The notes beneath the pieces are model-generated. The model saw nothing but the letters and a program-made list of their open reading frames with translations, searched no databases and was not told the origin of the DNA. From Mycolicibacterium sp. P9-22 (GTDB lineage: Bacteria > Actinomycetota > Actinomycetes > Mycobacteriales > Mycobacteriaceae), in assembly GCF_008329585.1 (NCBI RefSeq), contig NZ_NPKP01000005.1, positions 248,001 through 312,000 on the forward strand: a stretch of 64,000 bases of DNA, read 5' to 3'. Of the stretch, positions 1-8,202 are shown piece by piece (the stretch's first letter is position 1; each line of letters begins with the position of its first letter). Made by a program: the position numbers and the translations under genes.

Positions 1-2
1 GC

Positions 3-668
3 AATGACCGTCGCACCCTGCTGTGGCTGGCCAATCAGCGTGCCGTCGAATACCACCCGGCGCTCGGCCTAGCCGACAACATCTACCAGCCGACCCATCT
101 CATCCTGGACCTCGACCCGCCCGGCGCCGAGGACTTCGCCGCGGTGGTGGCGGTGGCCGAGTTGGTACGCCAGGCGCTGGCCGACTGCGGGCTGGCGGGC
201 GCGGTCAAGACCAGCGGTTCGCGCGGGCTGCACATCTTCGTGCCCGTCGACTCCCCCGGCGATGACGTGGCCGCGGCGACGCGGGCGCTCGCGGTGCGGG
301 CCGAGGCGCTCGATCCGGCCATCGCGACAACGGCTTTCATCGTCGAGGACCGCGCCGGCAAGGTGTTCGTGGACGCCACCCGCTCCGGCGGGGCGACGGT
401 GGCGGCGGCGTACAGCCCGCGGTTGCGGCCCGGCACCCCGGTGTCGTTCCCGCTGTCGTGGTCGGAGCTTCCCGATGTGCGGCCGTCGGATTTCACCGTG
501 CACACCGCGCTGGAGCGCCTCGGTGACCGCGATCCGTGGGCCGAGCAGATGCCGGCGCCGCAGCGGCTGCCCGACGATCTCGTCGAGCAGGGCCACACCA
601 TTCCGGTCGCCCGCGTCGCCGCCATGCACGAGGGCAAACGACGGGCCAAGGCGCGCCGCGAGAGCTGA
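3..668 (+). CDS. LigD-type primase-polymerase (AEP family), 5' end missing
   Basis: The reading frame is open from the left edge of the window and stops with TGA at 666-668, so only about the last 221 residues are present. The frame contains HLILDLDPPG, the D-x-D metal-binding motif of archaeo-eukaryotic primase domains of the LigD polymerase family. It is followed by SGSRGLHIFVPV, the conserved nucleotide-binding stretch of the same family. These enzymes add ribo- or deoxyribonucleotides at DNA ends and gaps, with or without a fused ligase. Here the protein ends shortly after the polymerase core (KRRAKARRES) and no ligase domain follows, so it is a stand-alone polymerase or the last domain of a fusion. 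Mycobacteria carry such stand-alone paralogues (PolD1/PolD2). Which one this is cannot be told from the fragment. Confidence 0.8.
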   Translation, partial: NDRRTLLWLANQRAVEYHPALGLADNIYQPTHLILDLDPPGAEDFAAVVAVAELVRQALADCGLAGAVKTSGSRGLHIFVPVDSPGDDVAAATRALAVRAEALDPAIATTAFIVEDRAGKVFVDATRSGGATVAAAYSPRLRPGTPVSFPLSWSELPDVRPSDFTVHTALERLGDRDPWAEQMPAPQRLPDDLVEQGHTIPVARVAAMHEGKRRAKARRES

Positions 669-734
669 GCCATTGCGCGCACGCCCGGCGCGTTACCCCA
701 CTTCGTCATCGGAACGTCGTACCGTCGAAGCACT

Positions 735-1259
735 ATGGCGAACAACGGACCTGGCGACTACTACGCCGACGACGAACCCACCCAGTACGCCGCGAACTAC
801 AGCGACTACACCCAGCCGTATGAGACGGCCGATCCCTACGCCGGCGGCGGCGAACCACCCGAGCCGCCGCAGCCCTGGTACCGCAAACCGGCGGCGCTGG
901 TGGTCATCGGCGCGGTGGCGGCCCTGGTGCTGGCCGCCGCCATCTGGGGCATCATCAGCGCGCTGAGTAGTGACTCGTCGCCGTCCACCAGCACGACGAC
1001 GTCCTCCACCACATCGTCGTCGCAGGCGGCGACCACGTCCGCGGTGGCGCCGGTGCCCACCGAGACGGTTACGGCCACCCCGGAGACCACCACGACCACC
1101 GAGCCGACGACGACGACCACCACCACCCCGTCGACGACAACGACGACCACGACCACCACCACGCCGAGCACGTCGGTCAGCACGAGCACCAGCACGGTCA
1201 CTGAAACCCAGACCGAGACGCAAACCGTGACCCAGGAGCCGCCGCCGGCTGAGGGCTGA
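735..1259 (+). CDS. Single-pass membrane protein with Ser/Thr-rich outer domain
   Basis: Predicted protein of 174 residues. The first 53 residues are acidic and Tyr/Pro-rich, followed by one hydrophobic helix at about residues 55-80 (PAALVVIGAVAALVLAAAIW). From residue 82 to the end the protein is almost only Ser, Thr, Pro and Val in ACC/ACG/TCG codons. This is the layout of a type II membrane protein with an extended, possibly glycosylated stalk in the cell envelope. Low-complexity Thr-rich tails of this kind are common in mycobacterial membrane proteins. The function is unknown. The opposite-strand frames over the tail are by-products of the repeat codons. The gene begins 66 nt after the polymerase gene and reads the same way. 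Confidence 0.75.
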   Translation: MANNGPGDYYADDEPTQYAANYSDYTQPYETADPYAGGGEPPEPPQPWYRKPAALVVIGAVAALVLAAAIWGIISALSSDSSPSTSTTTSSTTSSSQAATTSAVAPVPTETVTATPETTTTTEPTTTTTTTPSTTTTTTTTTTPSTSVSTSTSTVTETQTETQTVTQEPPPAEG

Positions 1260-1267
1260 CGGCGCCG

Positions 1268-1320
1268 AACGTCTACTTGTCGGTGATTCCGGGCGAGATC
1301 TTCGACGACAAGTCGACGTT
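1268..1320. repeat. 53-nt palindromic element, copy 1
   Basis: Arms of 15 nt, AACGTCTACTTGTCG at 1268-1282 and CGACAAGTCGACGTT at 1306-1320, are inverted repeats with one mismatch. The centre is 23 nt. The same outer sequence and the same 53-nt length recur at 3190-3242 in the other orientation. The element lies between two genes. There is no T-run next to it, so it is not an obvious terminator. Confidence 0.6.
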
Positions 1321-1352
1321 GAGCGTCAAGGACTTCACGCTTCAGGTTCGTT

Positions 1353-1661
1353 TTGATCACGAGCGGCTCAGCCCCGGATCGCCGATGGTTGGATCGACCG
1401 GTGGCAACTTTCGCGCTCGTCGTCGCGGTCGCCATCATCGCCGCGATCGGTGGCTATCTGGTGGGCCGGCCGAGCCAGCGGCGCTCGCGGCGGGTGTTCA
1501 TCGCGGGCTTCCTCTGCGGCTCGGTAGCCGGAACGGTGCTGCGCGGACGACGCCGCCGACTGGCCCATCAGGCGATGCGCCGGGTGCTCCCGCAGGCGTT
1601 CTCAGACCCTCGGCGGCGCAGTCGCTCCCGGACCCAGAAGGTCGGCCTCGCTGTTCGATGA
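1353..1661 (+). CDS. Small basic membrane protein, function unknown
   Basis: Frame of 102 residues with one clear hydrophobic segment at about residues 18-38 (VATFALVVAVAIIAAIGGYL) followed by a strongly basic Arg-rich tail. The start used is TTG at 1353. A GTG at 1401, just before the membrane segment, is equally possible, and neither has a good ribosome-binding site. The last 60 nt overlap the end of the opposing gene at 1602-2189. A frame at 1277-1735 covers the same stretch but lacks the membrane segment and was not chosen. No family is recognised. Confidence is limited by the weak start and the overlap. Confidence 0.45.
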   Translation: MITSGSAPDRRWLDRPVATFALVVAVAIIAAIGGYLVGRPSQRRSRRVFIAGFLCGSVAGTVLRGRRRRLAHQAMRRVLPQAFSDPRRRSRSRTQKVGLAVR

Positions 1662-2189
1662 GGTGCGCCGCCACCGCCCGTACAAGGGCAACTCGCGCAA
1701 CGACTCCCATGACCACCGCCGGGCGAGGAACCTGATGACCGTCCGCACGTAGCGGCCGGTCTCGGAGTACCACCGCCACTCATAGAGCCGCCCGCCCTCC
1801 AATCGTTGTGCGAGCGCCTCGGATTCGACGCCCTGCAGATACGGCCGGACCCACGTCACCATCGCCCAGGCCTGCGCGGCGTCGGGAAGCGCGAATGTCC
1901 ACTCGATCGGGGCGTCCCCGGCTGCCATGGTGTGCCTTGGAACGGGCGGGGCAGGCCCGTCCGCGCCGAACAGGTGGACCGTGACGTTGTGGAAGACGCC
2001 GGGTCCGCCCACCTCGAAACGCACCCGATGGTCGTCGCCGTCGCGGGTCACCGAGAATGCCACCAGCCCGCCGACCGCGACGTAGCGGGAGAACACCAGC
2101 GCGCTACCGACCATCAGGATCCGGCGTGCCGCGAACAGCACCGTGAAGGTCGCTACGGTCAGCGCGACGACGCTCCATATGAGATCCAC
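1602..2189 (-). CDS. Conserved-type membrane protein, function unknown
   Basis: Predicted protein of 195 residues. The N-terminus has hydrophobic segments at about 1-20 (MDLIWSVVALTVATFTVLFA) and 27-47, so it is anchored by one or two helices. A soluble domain of about 140 residues follows, containing RFEVGGPGVFHNVTVHLFG and a Trp/Arg-rich end (GGRLYEWRWYSETGRYVR). No enzymatic motif is recognised. It starts 28 nt after the stop of the alpha/beta hydrolase gene upstream on the same strand, so the two probably form one transcript. The 3' end overlaps the convergent small membrane-protein gene. Confidence 0.65.
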   Translation of the reverse strand: MDLIWSVVALTVATFTVLFAARRILMVGSALVFSRYVAVGGLVAFSVTRDGDDHRVRFEVGGPGVFHNVTVHLFGADGPAPPVPRHTMAAGDAPIEWTFALPDAAQAWAMVTWVRPYLQGVESEALAQRLEGGRLYEWRWYSETGRYVRTVIRFLARRWSWESLRELPLYGRWRRTSSNSEADLLGPGATAPPRV

Positions 2190-2217
2190 GTGCTCAGCGT
2201 GGCAGAAGGTTCGCCGA

Positions 2218-3129
2218 TTACCGGGCGGCTCCGATGAAATCGACGCCGGCGTTGATCGCAGCCCGGTGCCGCAGGATCCGGTAGTGCGCCAACCGGCCCA
2301 ACCCGCGGGTGGTCACCAGCTCCGCGCCCGGCCATGAGCCGATGAATTGCTGGCTGAAGCGATAGGGCGCATCGGGATCGTCGGGGTCGTGGACCACCAG
2401 CAGCGGTGTCGGGGCGGCGAGCTTGGAACCGATGACGCCGAGGTCGGTCTCCAGGAGCGGCATCTCGATGCGCGCGGCGAGCCGGCGGTGCAGGCCGTCG
2501 CGGATCCGCGGCCCGAACCCGTGTCGCTCGGCGAACATGTCGAGGTAGTAGTCGAAGTCGCCCATGGGCGCCAAGAAGACCAGGCGTTCGATCTCGGTGC
2601 CGTGCGTCAGGGCCAGCGCGGCGGCTTTGGCGCCCAGGGAGTGCGCGACGACGGCGCGGGCCGGGCCGTGGGCGCGGATGAATGCGCTGACGGCTTCGGC
2701 GCACTCGACGAGATGGGTGCGTCCCGCAGCGAGCACACCGGTGTCGGAGTCGTTGTGCGCAGGCAGGTCGAAGGCGATCACGCGGTGTCCGGCCGCGACC
2801 AGCGGTTTGACGAAGACCCCGAGATGCGCGCGGCACCCGCCCCAGCCGTGCACCAGATAGACCGCGGGTCCCTGCCCCCAGGCCTCGCCCGCGACCCGGT
2901 GTCCGGACCAGTACGCCTCGACGGGTTCGCTGGGCGGCACCCCCGGCGGCATGCGCAGGCTGGCGTCGACCACCGGCGGGGTGCACCACAGCTCGGTGGC
3001 CCAGCGGGCGCCGATCGCGGGCGCGAATCGTTCCAGCAGCCCCAGCGCCTTGCGGATCCTCGGGTGCACGGGTGGCTCGATTCCCGAGCCGGCCTGACCT
3101 TCGGACTGCGTACTGTCGCCGACCATCAA
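2218..3129 (-). CDS. Alpha/beta-hydrolase family protein
   Basis: Predicted protein of 303 residues. The oxyanion-loop sequence VYLVHGWGG lies at about residue 90 and the nucleophile elbow is VVAHSLGAKAAAL, with Ser in A-H-S-L-G rather than the commoner G-x-S-x-G. Acidic and His candidates are in LLVVHDPDDPD and GLGRLAHYRILRH near the C-terminus. This is the complete order of an alpha/beta hydrolase (esterase, lipase or thioesterase). The substrate cannot be inferred. No signal peptide is seen, so it is probably cytoplasmic. It is the first gene of a likely two-gene minus-strand unit with the membrane protein at 1602-2189. Confidence 0.8.
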   Translation of the reverse strand: MMVGDSTQSEGQAGSGIEPPVHPRIRKALGLLERFAPAIGARWATELWCTPPVVDASLRMPPGVPPSEPVEAYWSGHRVAGEAWGQGPAVYLVHGWGGCRAHLGVFVKPLVAAGHRVIAFDLPAHNDSDTGVLAAGRTHLVECAEAVSAFIRAHGPARAVVAHSLGAKAAALALTHGTEIERLVFLAPMGDFDYYLDMFAERHGFGPRIRDGLHRRLAARIEMPLLETDLGVIGSKLAAPTPLLVVHDPDDPDAPYRFSQQFIGSWPGAELVTTRGLGRLAHYRILRHRAAINAGVDFIGAAR

Positions 3130-3189
3130 GCTTGCCCTCGCCCCATGGCGCCGATCCTAACGGGGTTGCCGACGCCCCGAAGGCCGCCC

Positions 3190-3242
3190 AGCGTCGACTT
3201 ATCGTTGCTCTCGCGCTGAAAGTTCACCGTCAAGTCGACGTT
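3190..3242. repeat. 53-nt palindromic element, copy 2
   Basis: Outer arms CGTCGACTT (3192-3200) and AAGTCGACG (3232-3240) are a perfect 9-bp inverted repeat. In opposite orientation this stretch aligns without gaps to 1268-1320: both are 53 nt and share NCGTCGACTT at one end and TCACCGnCAAGTnGACGTT at the other, while the centres differ. It lies in the divergent gap between the alpha/beta hydrolase and the reductase-like gene. Confidence 0.6.
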
Positions 3243-3322
3243 CGGCAGAGTCCGATCGCCCATGAAGTACGAACGTGGATCAATGGCCGATGAGGATTGC
3301 CTTCCGGAGCAGTCTCATCTGT

Positions 3323-3889
3323 ATGGGCAAACTCATCTATGGCTTCAACGTGTCGGTCGACGGGTACATCGCCGATGCACAGGGCAGCATCGACTGGTCG
3401 GAACCGAGCGATGAACTGCACGCATACTGGAACGACTTCGAGCGGGAAACCGCCCTGTCGTTGTACGGGCGCCGGCTCTACGAACTGATGGCCGCGTACT
3501 GGCCGACGGCGGACAAGGATCCGGAGGCCACCCCGTTGATCCTCGACTACGCCCGAGTCTGGTGCGATATGCCCAAGGTCGTGTTCTCCAGCACGCTGCA
3601 GTCGGTCGACTGGAATTCCCGCCTGGAACGCGGCGACCCGGTCGAGGTGGTGCGGAAGCTGAAGGCCGAGACCGAGGGCCAACTGGAGGTGGCCGGCGCG
3701 ACGCTGGCCGCGCCGATCGTGCAGGCCGGACTGGTGGACGAGTTCCGGATCGTAATGGCGCCCACCGCCGTGGGCGGCGGCACACCGTTCTTCCCGGCGC
3801 TGCCGTCGTGGATCTCGCTGCGCCTGTTGGAGAACCGCACCTTCCCTGGCGGCACGGTCCTGCTGCGCTACGAGGCGAAACACCACTGA
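3323..3889 (+). CDS. Dihydrofolate-reductase/RibD C-terminal-like reductase
   Basis: Predicted protein of 188 residues. It begins MGKLIYGFNVSVDGYIAD, the typical opening of the small DHFR-like family that shares the RibD C-terminal fold, and carries the family stretches LYGRRLYELM and IVMAPTAVGGGTPFF. These proteins bind NAD(P)H. Few have a known substrate. An upstream ATG at 3275 in the same frame would add 16 residues that look unlike the family, so 3323 was chosen. The gene stands alone and ends just before the bidirectional hairpin at 3908-3937. Confidence 0.75.
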   Translation: MGKLIYGFNVSVDGYIADAQGSIDWSEPSDELHAYWNDFERETALSLYGRRLYELMAAYWPTADKDPEATPLILDYARVWCDMPKVVFSSTLQSVDWNSRLERGDPVEVVRKLKAETEGQLEVAGATLAAPIVQAGLVDEFRIVMAPTAVGGGTPFFPALPSWISLRLLENRTFPGGTVLLRYEAKHH

Positions 3890-3907
3890 GCACCGACAGA
3901 AACGAGA

Positions 3908-3937
3908 AAGGCCGCAGGTCGTATGACCTGCGGCCTT
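3908..3937. terminator. Strong bidirectional hairpin terminator between reductase gene and ssrA
   Basis: A perfect 13-bp stem, AAGGCCGCAGGTC at 3908-3920 and its complement at 3925-3937, encloses a 4-nt loop. Read on the minus strand it lies just past the 3' end of tmRNA and is followed by a T-rich stretch (TCTCGTTTCTG). It should terminate ssrA and may also stop the plus-strand reductase gene. Confidence 0.75.
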
Positions 3938-3944
3938 CCCCTTG

Positions 3945-4315
3945 TGGTGGAGCTGCCGGGAATTGAACCCGGGTCCTACGGCATTCCCTCAAGGCTTCTC
4001 CGTGCGCAGTCCGCTATGTCTCTACTTGGATCTCCCGGTCACGCAGACAAGCCGAGATGACGATCCCAGTCGCTGTTTGATGTCCCCACAGGTCCCGCGA
4101 CCGAACCCGTGGGTGGGTCCCTCTAGCTGATGCCAGGGTCCGGGCCGAGGGCGCTCCCGGTCTGACAGACACGCATCGCTACTTAGGCAGCGAGTGCGTA
4201 GTCGCGCTGATTGGAATCGGCGCTTAATTGGTTGCAACGACGCTTACGGTGGTCATTTGCCTGCACCGGCACGCTTCCCTTGATTCGATGCGCGAAGTCG
4301 AAACCGTTCAGCCCC
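3945..4315 (-). ncRNA. ssrA: tmRNA (transfer-messenger RNA)
   Basis: On the minus strand the RNA begins GGGGCTGAACGGTTTCGACT, the conserved tmRNA 5' end, and ends GCTCCACCA, which pairs with GGGGCT to form the acceptor stem and carries the encoded CCA. The T-arm sequence GGGTTCAATTCCC lies just before the 3' end. The tag reading frame at 4183-4221 encodes ADSNQRDYALAA and a TAA stop, one residue different from the M. tuberculosis tag as I remember it (ADSHQRDYALAA). With SmpB, encoded 2.5 kb upstream on the same strand, it rescues stalled ribosomes and marks the nascent peptide for proteolysis. Small ORFs across this region are not genes. Confidence 0.97.
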
Positions 4316-4348
4316 TCGCACCCCCGCCGAGTTTCGGCAGGACCTTTC

Positions 4349-4354
4349 ATCTTA
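4349..4354 (-). promoter_or_regulatory. Candidate -10 element for ssrA
   Basis: On the minus strand TAAGAT lies 33 nt before the mature tmRNA 5' end at 4315. A start about 7 nt downstream would leave a short leader for RNase P to remove. No good -35 hexamer is seen. Confidence 0.35.
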
Positions 4355-4380
4355 CCGGTGATACCGACAACGGCGAGCCA

Positions 4381-6663
4381 TTAATTATTCCGAGTACGTC
4401 CGGCACCCACAGCCGCGGCGGCGGCCAGCGTGCCGGGCAGCTCAGCCACCGGCACCGGCAGCCCGAACAGGTGCCCCTGAGCCAGCCGGCCGCCGGCGCG
4501 GGCCACCATCTCGGCCTGCTCAGCGGTCTCCACACCCTCGGCGATCACGACCAGGCCGAGGTCGTCACACAGCTTGATCACCGAGCGGTACAGCGTCTGA
4601 TCGCGCGCGGGATTGCTGCCGGAGGCAAGGCTGCGGTCCAGCTTCACGATGTCGACCGGCAGCGCATGCAGATAGGTCAGCGAGCTGAAACCCGACCCGA
4701 AATCGTCCAGCGCGACCTTGACGCCCAATTCACCGAACCGGTCGATCTGGCGAGCGGCGCGGTCGAGGTCGATGATCGGCATCGTCTCAGTGATCTCCAG
4801 GACCAGCCGGTTGCGCGGGATCTGGTGGCGCTCCAGCACCCTGCGCACCTGCTCTTCGAAGCCCGGGTTGCCCAGCCGCGCGCCGCCGATGTTGACGTGG
4901 ATGTCGACGTCCAGGCCGCGCCCGCGCACCTGCGAGCACGCCAGGTCGAGTACCAGGGCGTCCAGGTCGGCACCCAGTCCGGCCGCCTCGGTGTCCGCGA
5001 CGAACGTCTCGGCGGAGATCTCAATCCCGTTGGCCGCCGTCCACCGGGCCAGCGCCTCCACGGCCACCGGCGTGCCATCACCGAGCGCGACGACCGGCTG
5101 ATAGACCAGCCGGAACCCTGGCGGCGGTCTGCCCTCCGACGCGCGCAGCAGGGTCGGGAAGTCGACCACCGCGCCCGACGTCGGTTGGTAGACCACCGCG
5201 GTGTCCTTGCCCATCCGTTTACCCGCATACATCGCGATGTCCGCCTGCCGCAGCAGGTCGTCGGAGGTCTGCGGCAACCCGTCGGACTGCGGCCGGACCA
5301 GCCCCATGCTGGCCTGCACCCGCAACGACGACCCGTGCACCGGGAACGGTTCGCGCAGCGCGACCCGCAGGCGTTCGGCCGAGGCCTCCAGGTGCTCGCC
5401 GGCGCCCTCGAGCAGGATCGCGAACTCGTCACCGCCGATGCGGGCCAGGGTGTCACCGTCGGTCACGAACCGTCCCAACCGGTCCCCCACCGCGCACAGC
5501 AGTTCATCGCCGGCGGCATGCCCGTAGCGGTCGTTGACCTCCTTGAAATCGTCGAGGTCCAGGAAGATCAGCACGAACTGTCCGTGCCGCATCGCCTCAT
5601 CGAGCCGCTGCGCGAATAGCGTCCGGTTCGGCAGCCCGGTCAGCGCGTCGTGGTGCACCTGATGCGCCAGGCCGCGCTGGGCCCAGTACAGCCATTGGGT
5701 CAGCGACCGTTCCGCGCGCGTCGCGAGTACCTGCCGGGTCGCCACCAGCGCCACCATCACCACCGTCAGCGCGACCGCGTCCAGGGGCAGCTCGCGTTCG
5801 ATGTAGAGGTGGAAGGTGAACAGCACCGCGATGCCGAGGAAACCCACATAGGGCAGCAGTAGTTGCGGCCAGTCCTGGCGGCGGAAGGCGATGTCCGAGG
5901 GGGGCGCCGTGGGCAGGAACGCGAAGCCGGTGAGCACCGGTCCGGCGATCAGCCCGATTCCCGCCCACAGCTCCGCGCCCGTCATATCCACCGAGCCCAG
6001 GTAGGCCAGCAGCCTGTTGGCGACGCCCATCATCAGCAGTCCACCGGCGAGCAGCAGGTAGTTCGTCCGATTCGGGCGGCTGGGGTCATAGATCATCGCG
6101 ATCAGCACCACGGCACCGACGACAAAGATTTCCGCGCCGATGAAGACGACGTCGAGGATCCGCATCGCGGGATCCGAGGCCGCGAACCGGGTGCCGAGGT
6201 CACTCATGACCGCGAGGATCAGGAAGGACAGCCCGGCGATGACGCCGTCGAGGACGTTGGTGACCAACGGTTGGTGCAACGGGCTGTCAGGCGCGGCCGT
6301 CACACCACCGCTGGACCGCACCAACAGCGCCACCGAAGCGAACACCAGCACCGGAAGCAACAGATAGACGAGCCGTGCCAGCACCGGCGCCCAGCCGACC
6401 ACGTCCAGCCGCCACAGCAGCTGGCCGATCACCCAGAACACCAGCGCCGCGACGAACAGCAGGCGCCACCAACGCTCGATACCGTGCCGGCGCTGCGCAA
6501 CGGTCACCCCGCAGGTGATCGCGCCCACACCCACCCCGACCTGCAGGATCAGCGCGCCGATGTGGGCCACCGGGTCGCCCCAGAACGCCATCGCGTTGAC
6601 CGTCGCCAGCAGGATCACCCCGGCGAGCACGAGTAAACGGCGACGCGAGCGTCGTACTGTCAC
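4381..6663 (-). CDS. Membrane-bound GGDEF-EAL cyclic-di-GMP enzyme
   Basis: About 760 residues. The N-terminal 310 residues hold roughly nine hydrophobic segments, a membrane sensor region. A diguanylate cyclase domain follows, with LARIGGDEFAILLEGAG (intact GGDEF, codons at 5422-5436), then a phosphodiesterase domain with AVEALARW (intact EAL, codons at 5050-5058) and LDDFGSGFSSLTYL. Both catalytic motifs are complete, so both synthesis and breakdown of c-di-GMP are possible. The R-x-x-D inhibitory site before GGDEF is replaced by T-D-G-D, so product feedback through that site is unlikely. The start used is GTG at 6663, preceded by GGGGAGG. A GTG at 6699 would add 12 residues. It sits between smpB and ssrA and reads with them. 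Confidence 0.9.
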   Translation of the reverse strand: MTVRRSRRRLLVLAGVILLATVNAMAFWGDPVAHIGALILQVGVGVGAITCGVTVAQRRHGIERWWRLLFVAALVFWVIGQLLWRLDVVGWAPVLARLVYLLLPVLVFASVALLVRSSGGVTAAPDSPLHQPLVTNVLDGVIAGLSFLILAVMSDLGTRFAASDPAMRILDVVFIGAEIFVVGAVVLIAMIYDPSRPNRTNYLLLAGGLLMMGVANRLLAYLGSVDMTGAELWAGIGLIAGPVLTGFAFLPTAPPSDIAFRRQDWPQLLLPYVGFLGIAVLFTFHLYIERELPLDAVALTVVMVALVATRQVLATRAERSLTQWLYWAQRGLAHQVHHDALTGLPNRTLFAQRLDEAMRHGQFVLIFLDLDDFKEVNDRYGHAAGDELLCAVGDRLGRFVTDGDTLARIGGDEFAILLEGAGEHLEASAERLRVALREPFPVHGSSLRVQASMGLVRPQSDGLPQTSDDLLRQADIAMYAGKRMGKDTAVVYQPTSGAVVDFPTLLRASEGRPPPGFRLVYQPVVALGDGTPVAVEALARWTAANGIEISAETFVADTEAAGLGADLDALVLDLACSQVRGRGLDVDIHVNIGGARLGNPGFEEQVRRVLERHQIPRNRLVLEITETMPIIDLDRAARQIDRFGELGVKVALDDFGSGFSSLTYLHALPVDIVKLDRSLASGSNPARDQTLYRSVIKLCDDLGLVVIAEGVETAEQAEMVARAGGRLAQGHLFGLPVPVAELPGTLAAAAAVGAGRTRNN

Positions 6664-6732
6664 CCACCCTCCCCGTGCGTCTGACCGCGTGGGGCGCACT
6701 CTATCCCCTGCGGGGACCGGGGTTCGGCGGAT

Positions 6733-6793
6733 CGAGCGTGCGCGGACTCCGGCATATCGCCGGCGTGTCTACCCGCAGACACGCACGCTCGCG
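6733..6793. repeat. 61-nt palindromic element, single copy between smpB and the GGDEF-EAL gene
   Basis: Outer arms CGAGCGTGCG (6733-6742) and CGCACGCTCG (6782-6791) are a perfect 10-bp inverted repeat. Inside is a second hairpin, GCGTGTCT (6763-6770) with AGACACGC (6777-6784). Read on the minus strand it begins CGCGAGCGTGC and is 61 nt long, the same end pattern (CGCGAGnnTGC) and length as the elements around the nuclease-like genes at 13.0, 14.0, 18.4 and 19.5 kb. It lies just past the smpB stop. A run of six A follows on the plus strand. Confidence 0.6.
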
Positions 6794-6807
6794 GAAAAAA
6801 GGGGGGG

Positions 6808-7305
6808 TTAGCTCATGCCCTTGGCGCGACGGCCCAGCTCGCGGGTGATCTCCCGGTCGGCGTCGCGCTTGGCCAGATCCTGACGCTTGTCGCGGGCCTC
6901 TTTACCGCGGGCCAGCGCCAGCTCGACCTTGACCTTGCCGTCCACGAAATACAGCGACAGCGGCACCAGGGTCAGGTTGCCGTCGCGGATCTTGCCGACC
7001 AGGTTGTCGATCTGGCTGCGGTGCATCAACAACTTGCGGTTGCGTCGCGGGGCATGGTTGGTCCAGCTGCCGTGGTGATACTCGGCGATGTGCAGGTTGC
7101 GCAGCCAGATCTCACCGTCGTCGACGGTCGCGAACGCGTCGGCCAGGGACGCCTGGCCTTCGCGCAGGCTCTTCACCTCGGTGCCGACCAGCACGACCCC
7201 GGCCTCGTACACATCCAGGATCGAATAGTTGTGGCGCGCCTTGCGATTGGTCGCCACCACATGGTTGTTCGCCTTCTCGGCAGCCTTATCGGGTTTATTC
7301 GCCAT
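6808..7305 (-). CDS. smpB: SsrA-binding protein SmpB
   Basis: Predicted protein of 165 residues, close to the usual size (about 160). It binds tmRNA and delivers it to stalled ribosomes. Characteristic stretches are [20 protein letters not shown] near the N-terminus, [14 protein letters not shown], and [18 protein letters not shown]. The basic C-terminal tail ([18 protein letters not shown]) is the part that enters the mRNA channel. The gene begins 3 nt after the ftsX stop, so it is co-transcribed with ftsE-ftsX. Its RNA partner ssrA is on the same strand, separated by the GGDEF-EAL gene. Confidence 0.97.
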   Translation of the reverse strand: MANKPDKAAEKANNHVVATNRKARHNYSILDVYEAGVVLVGTEVKSLREGQASLADAFATVDDGEIWLRNLHIAEYHHGSWTNHAPRRNRKLLMHRSQIDNLVGKIRDGNLTLVPLSLYFVDGKVKVELALARGKEARDKRQDLAKRDADREITRELGRRAKGMS

Positions 7306-7308
7306 CTT

Positions 7309-8202
7309 CTATCTTCGTACGTAGAGGCGCAGCGTCACATAGGCCGTCACACCGGCCATGACCACACCCACGAACAGCAGGATCGGCGCAATGTAAAGAA
7401 TATCGGCGAAGTCCAGCGGCGCAATCAAATTAGCTTGGGTGAACTGACTGAGCGCCTTCTCCAGGAACAGCGTGCGCACCGTCAGCAGACCGATCAGCGC
7501 CAGCACCACACCGATGAACGCGGCGAGCATCGCCTCCACCAGGAACGGCAGCTGGGTGTACCAGCGGGTCGCGCCGACCAGGCGCATGATGCCGATCTCG
7601 GTGCGCCGCGTGTAGGCCGCCACCTGAACCATGTTGGCGATCAACAGGATCGCACCGATGGCCTGCACCAGCGCCACCGCGAACGCGGCATTCGACATGC
7701 CGTCCAGCAGGGCGAACAACCGGTCGATCAGATCCTTCTGGTTCAGCACGTTCAGCACACCGGGCTGGCCCTGCATGGCACTGTCGAAGTCGACGTGCTG
7801 CTCGGGGTTCTCCAGCTTGACGATGAACGACGCCGGGAAGGCGTCCTTACTGGCGACGTCCTTGAAGGCCGGGATCTTCTTGATCGCGTCGGCGTAGGCC
7901 TCTTCCTGGTTCATATAGCGCACCGACCGCACGTCCTCGCGCGAATCGATCAGCGCGCGCAGCGCCTTGCACGGGTCGGCGTCACAGTTCGGGTCGTTGA
8001 CCGACACGTCGTTGGTCAGGAAGACCTGGCTCTCGACGCGGTCCAGGTAGATGTCGCGGGACTGGTCGGCGATCCGCATCACCAGCAGACCACCGCCGAA
8101 CAGGCCGATGGAGATGGCGGTCGTCAGGATCATCGCGACCGTCATCGTGACGTTGCGACGAAGTCCGGTCAGAACCTCATTGATCAGGAAGCCAAAACGC
8201 AC
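7309..8202 (-). CDS. ftsX: Cell-division membrane protein FtsX
   Basis: Predicted protein of 297 residues with the FtsX layout: a cytoplasmic N-terminus, a first helix at about 20-45, an extracellular domain of about 115 residues, then three helices, the last pair near the C-terminus. The extracellular domain holds the Cys pair in [12 protein letters not shown]. With FtsE it forms an ABC-type complex that controls peptidoglycan hydrolases at the septum. In mycobacteria the known target is the RipC hydrolase. The start is GTG at 8202, sharing one base with the ftsE stop (TAGTG), so translation is coupled. The stop is 3 nt before smpB. Confidence 0.95.
   Translation of the reverse strand: MRFGFLINEVLTGLRRNVTMTVAMILTTAISIGLFGGGLLVMRIADQSRDIYLDRVESQVFLTNDVSVNDPNCDADPCKALRALIDSREDVRSVRYMNQEEAYADAIKKIPAFKDVASKDAFPASFIVKLENPEQHVDFDSAMQGQPGVLNVLNQKDLIDRLFALLDGMSNAAFAVALVQAIGAILLIANMVQVAAYTRRTEIGIMRLVGATRWYTQLPFLVEAMLAAFIGVVLALIGLLTVRTLFLEKALSQFTQANLIAPLDFADILYIAPILLFVGVVMAGVTAYVTLRLYVRR

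Noticed and set aside
1277..1735. Plus-strand frame of 152 codons.
   Set aside because: It starts inside the 53-nt palindrome, lacks the membrane segment of the overlapping frame, and runs against the opposing gene.
3942..4130. tRNA-like sequence and a 62-codon frame near 3950.
   Set aside because: This is the tRNA-like 3' end of tmRNA on the minus strand.
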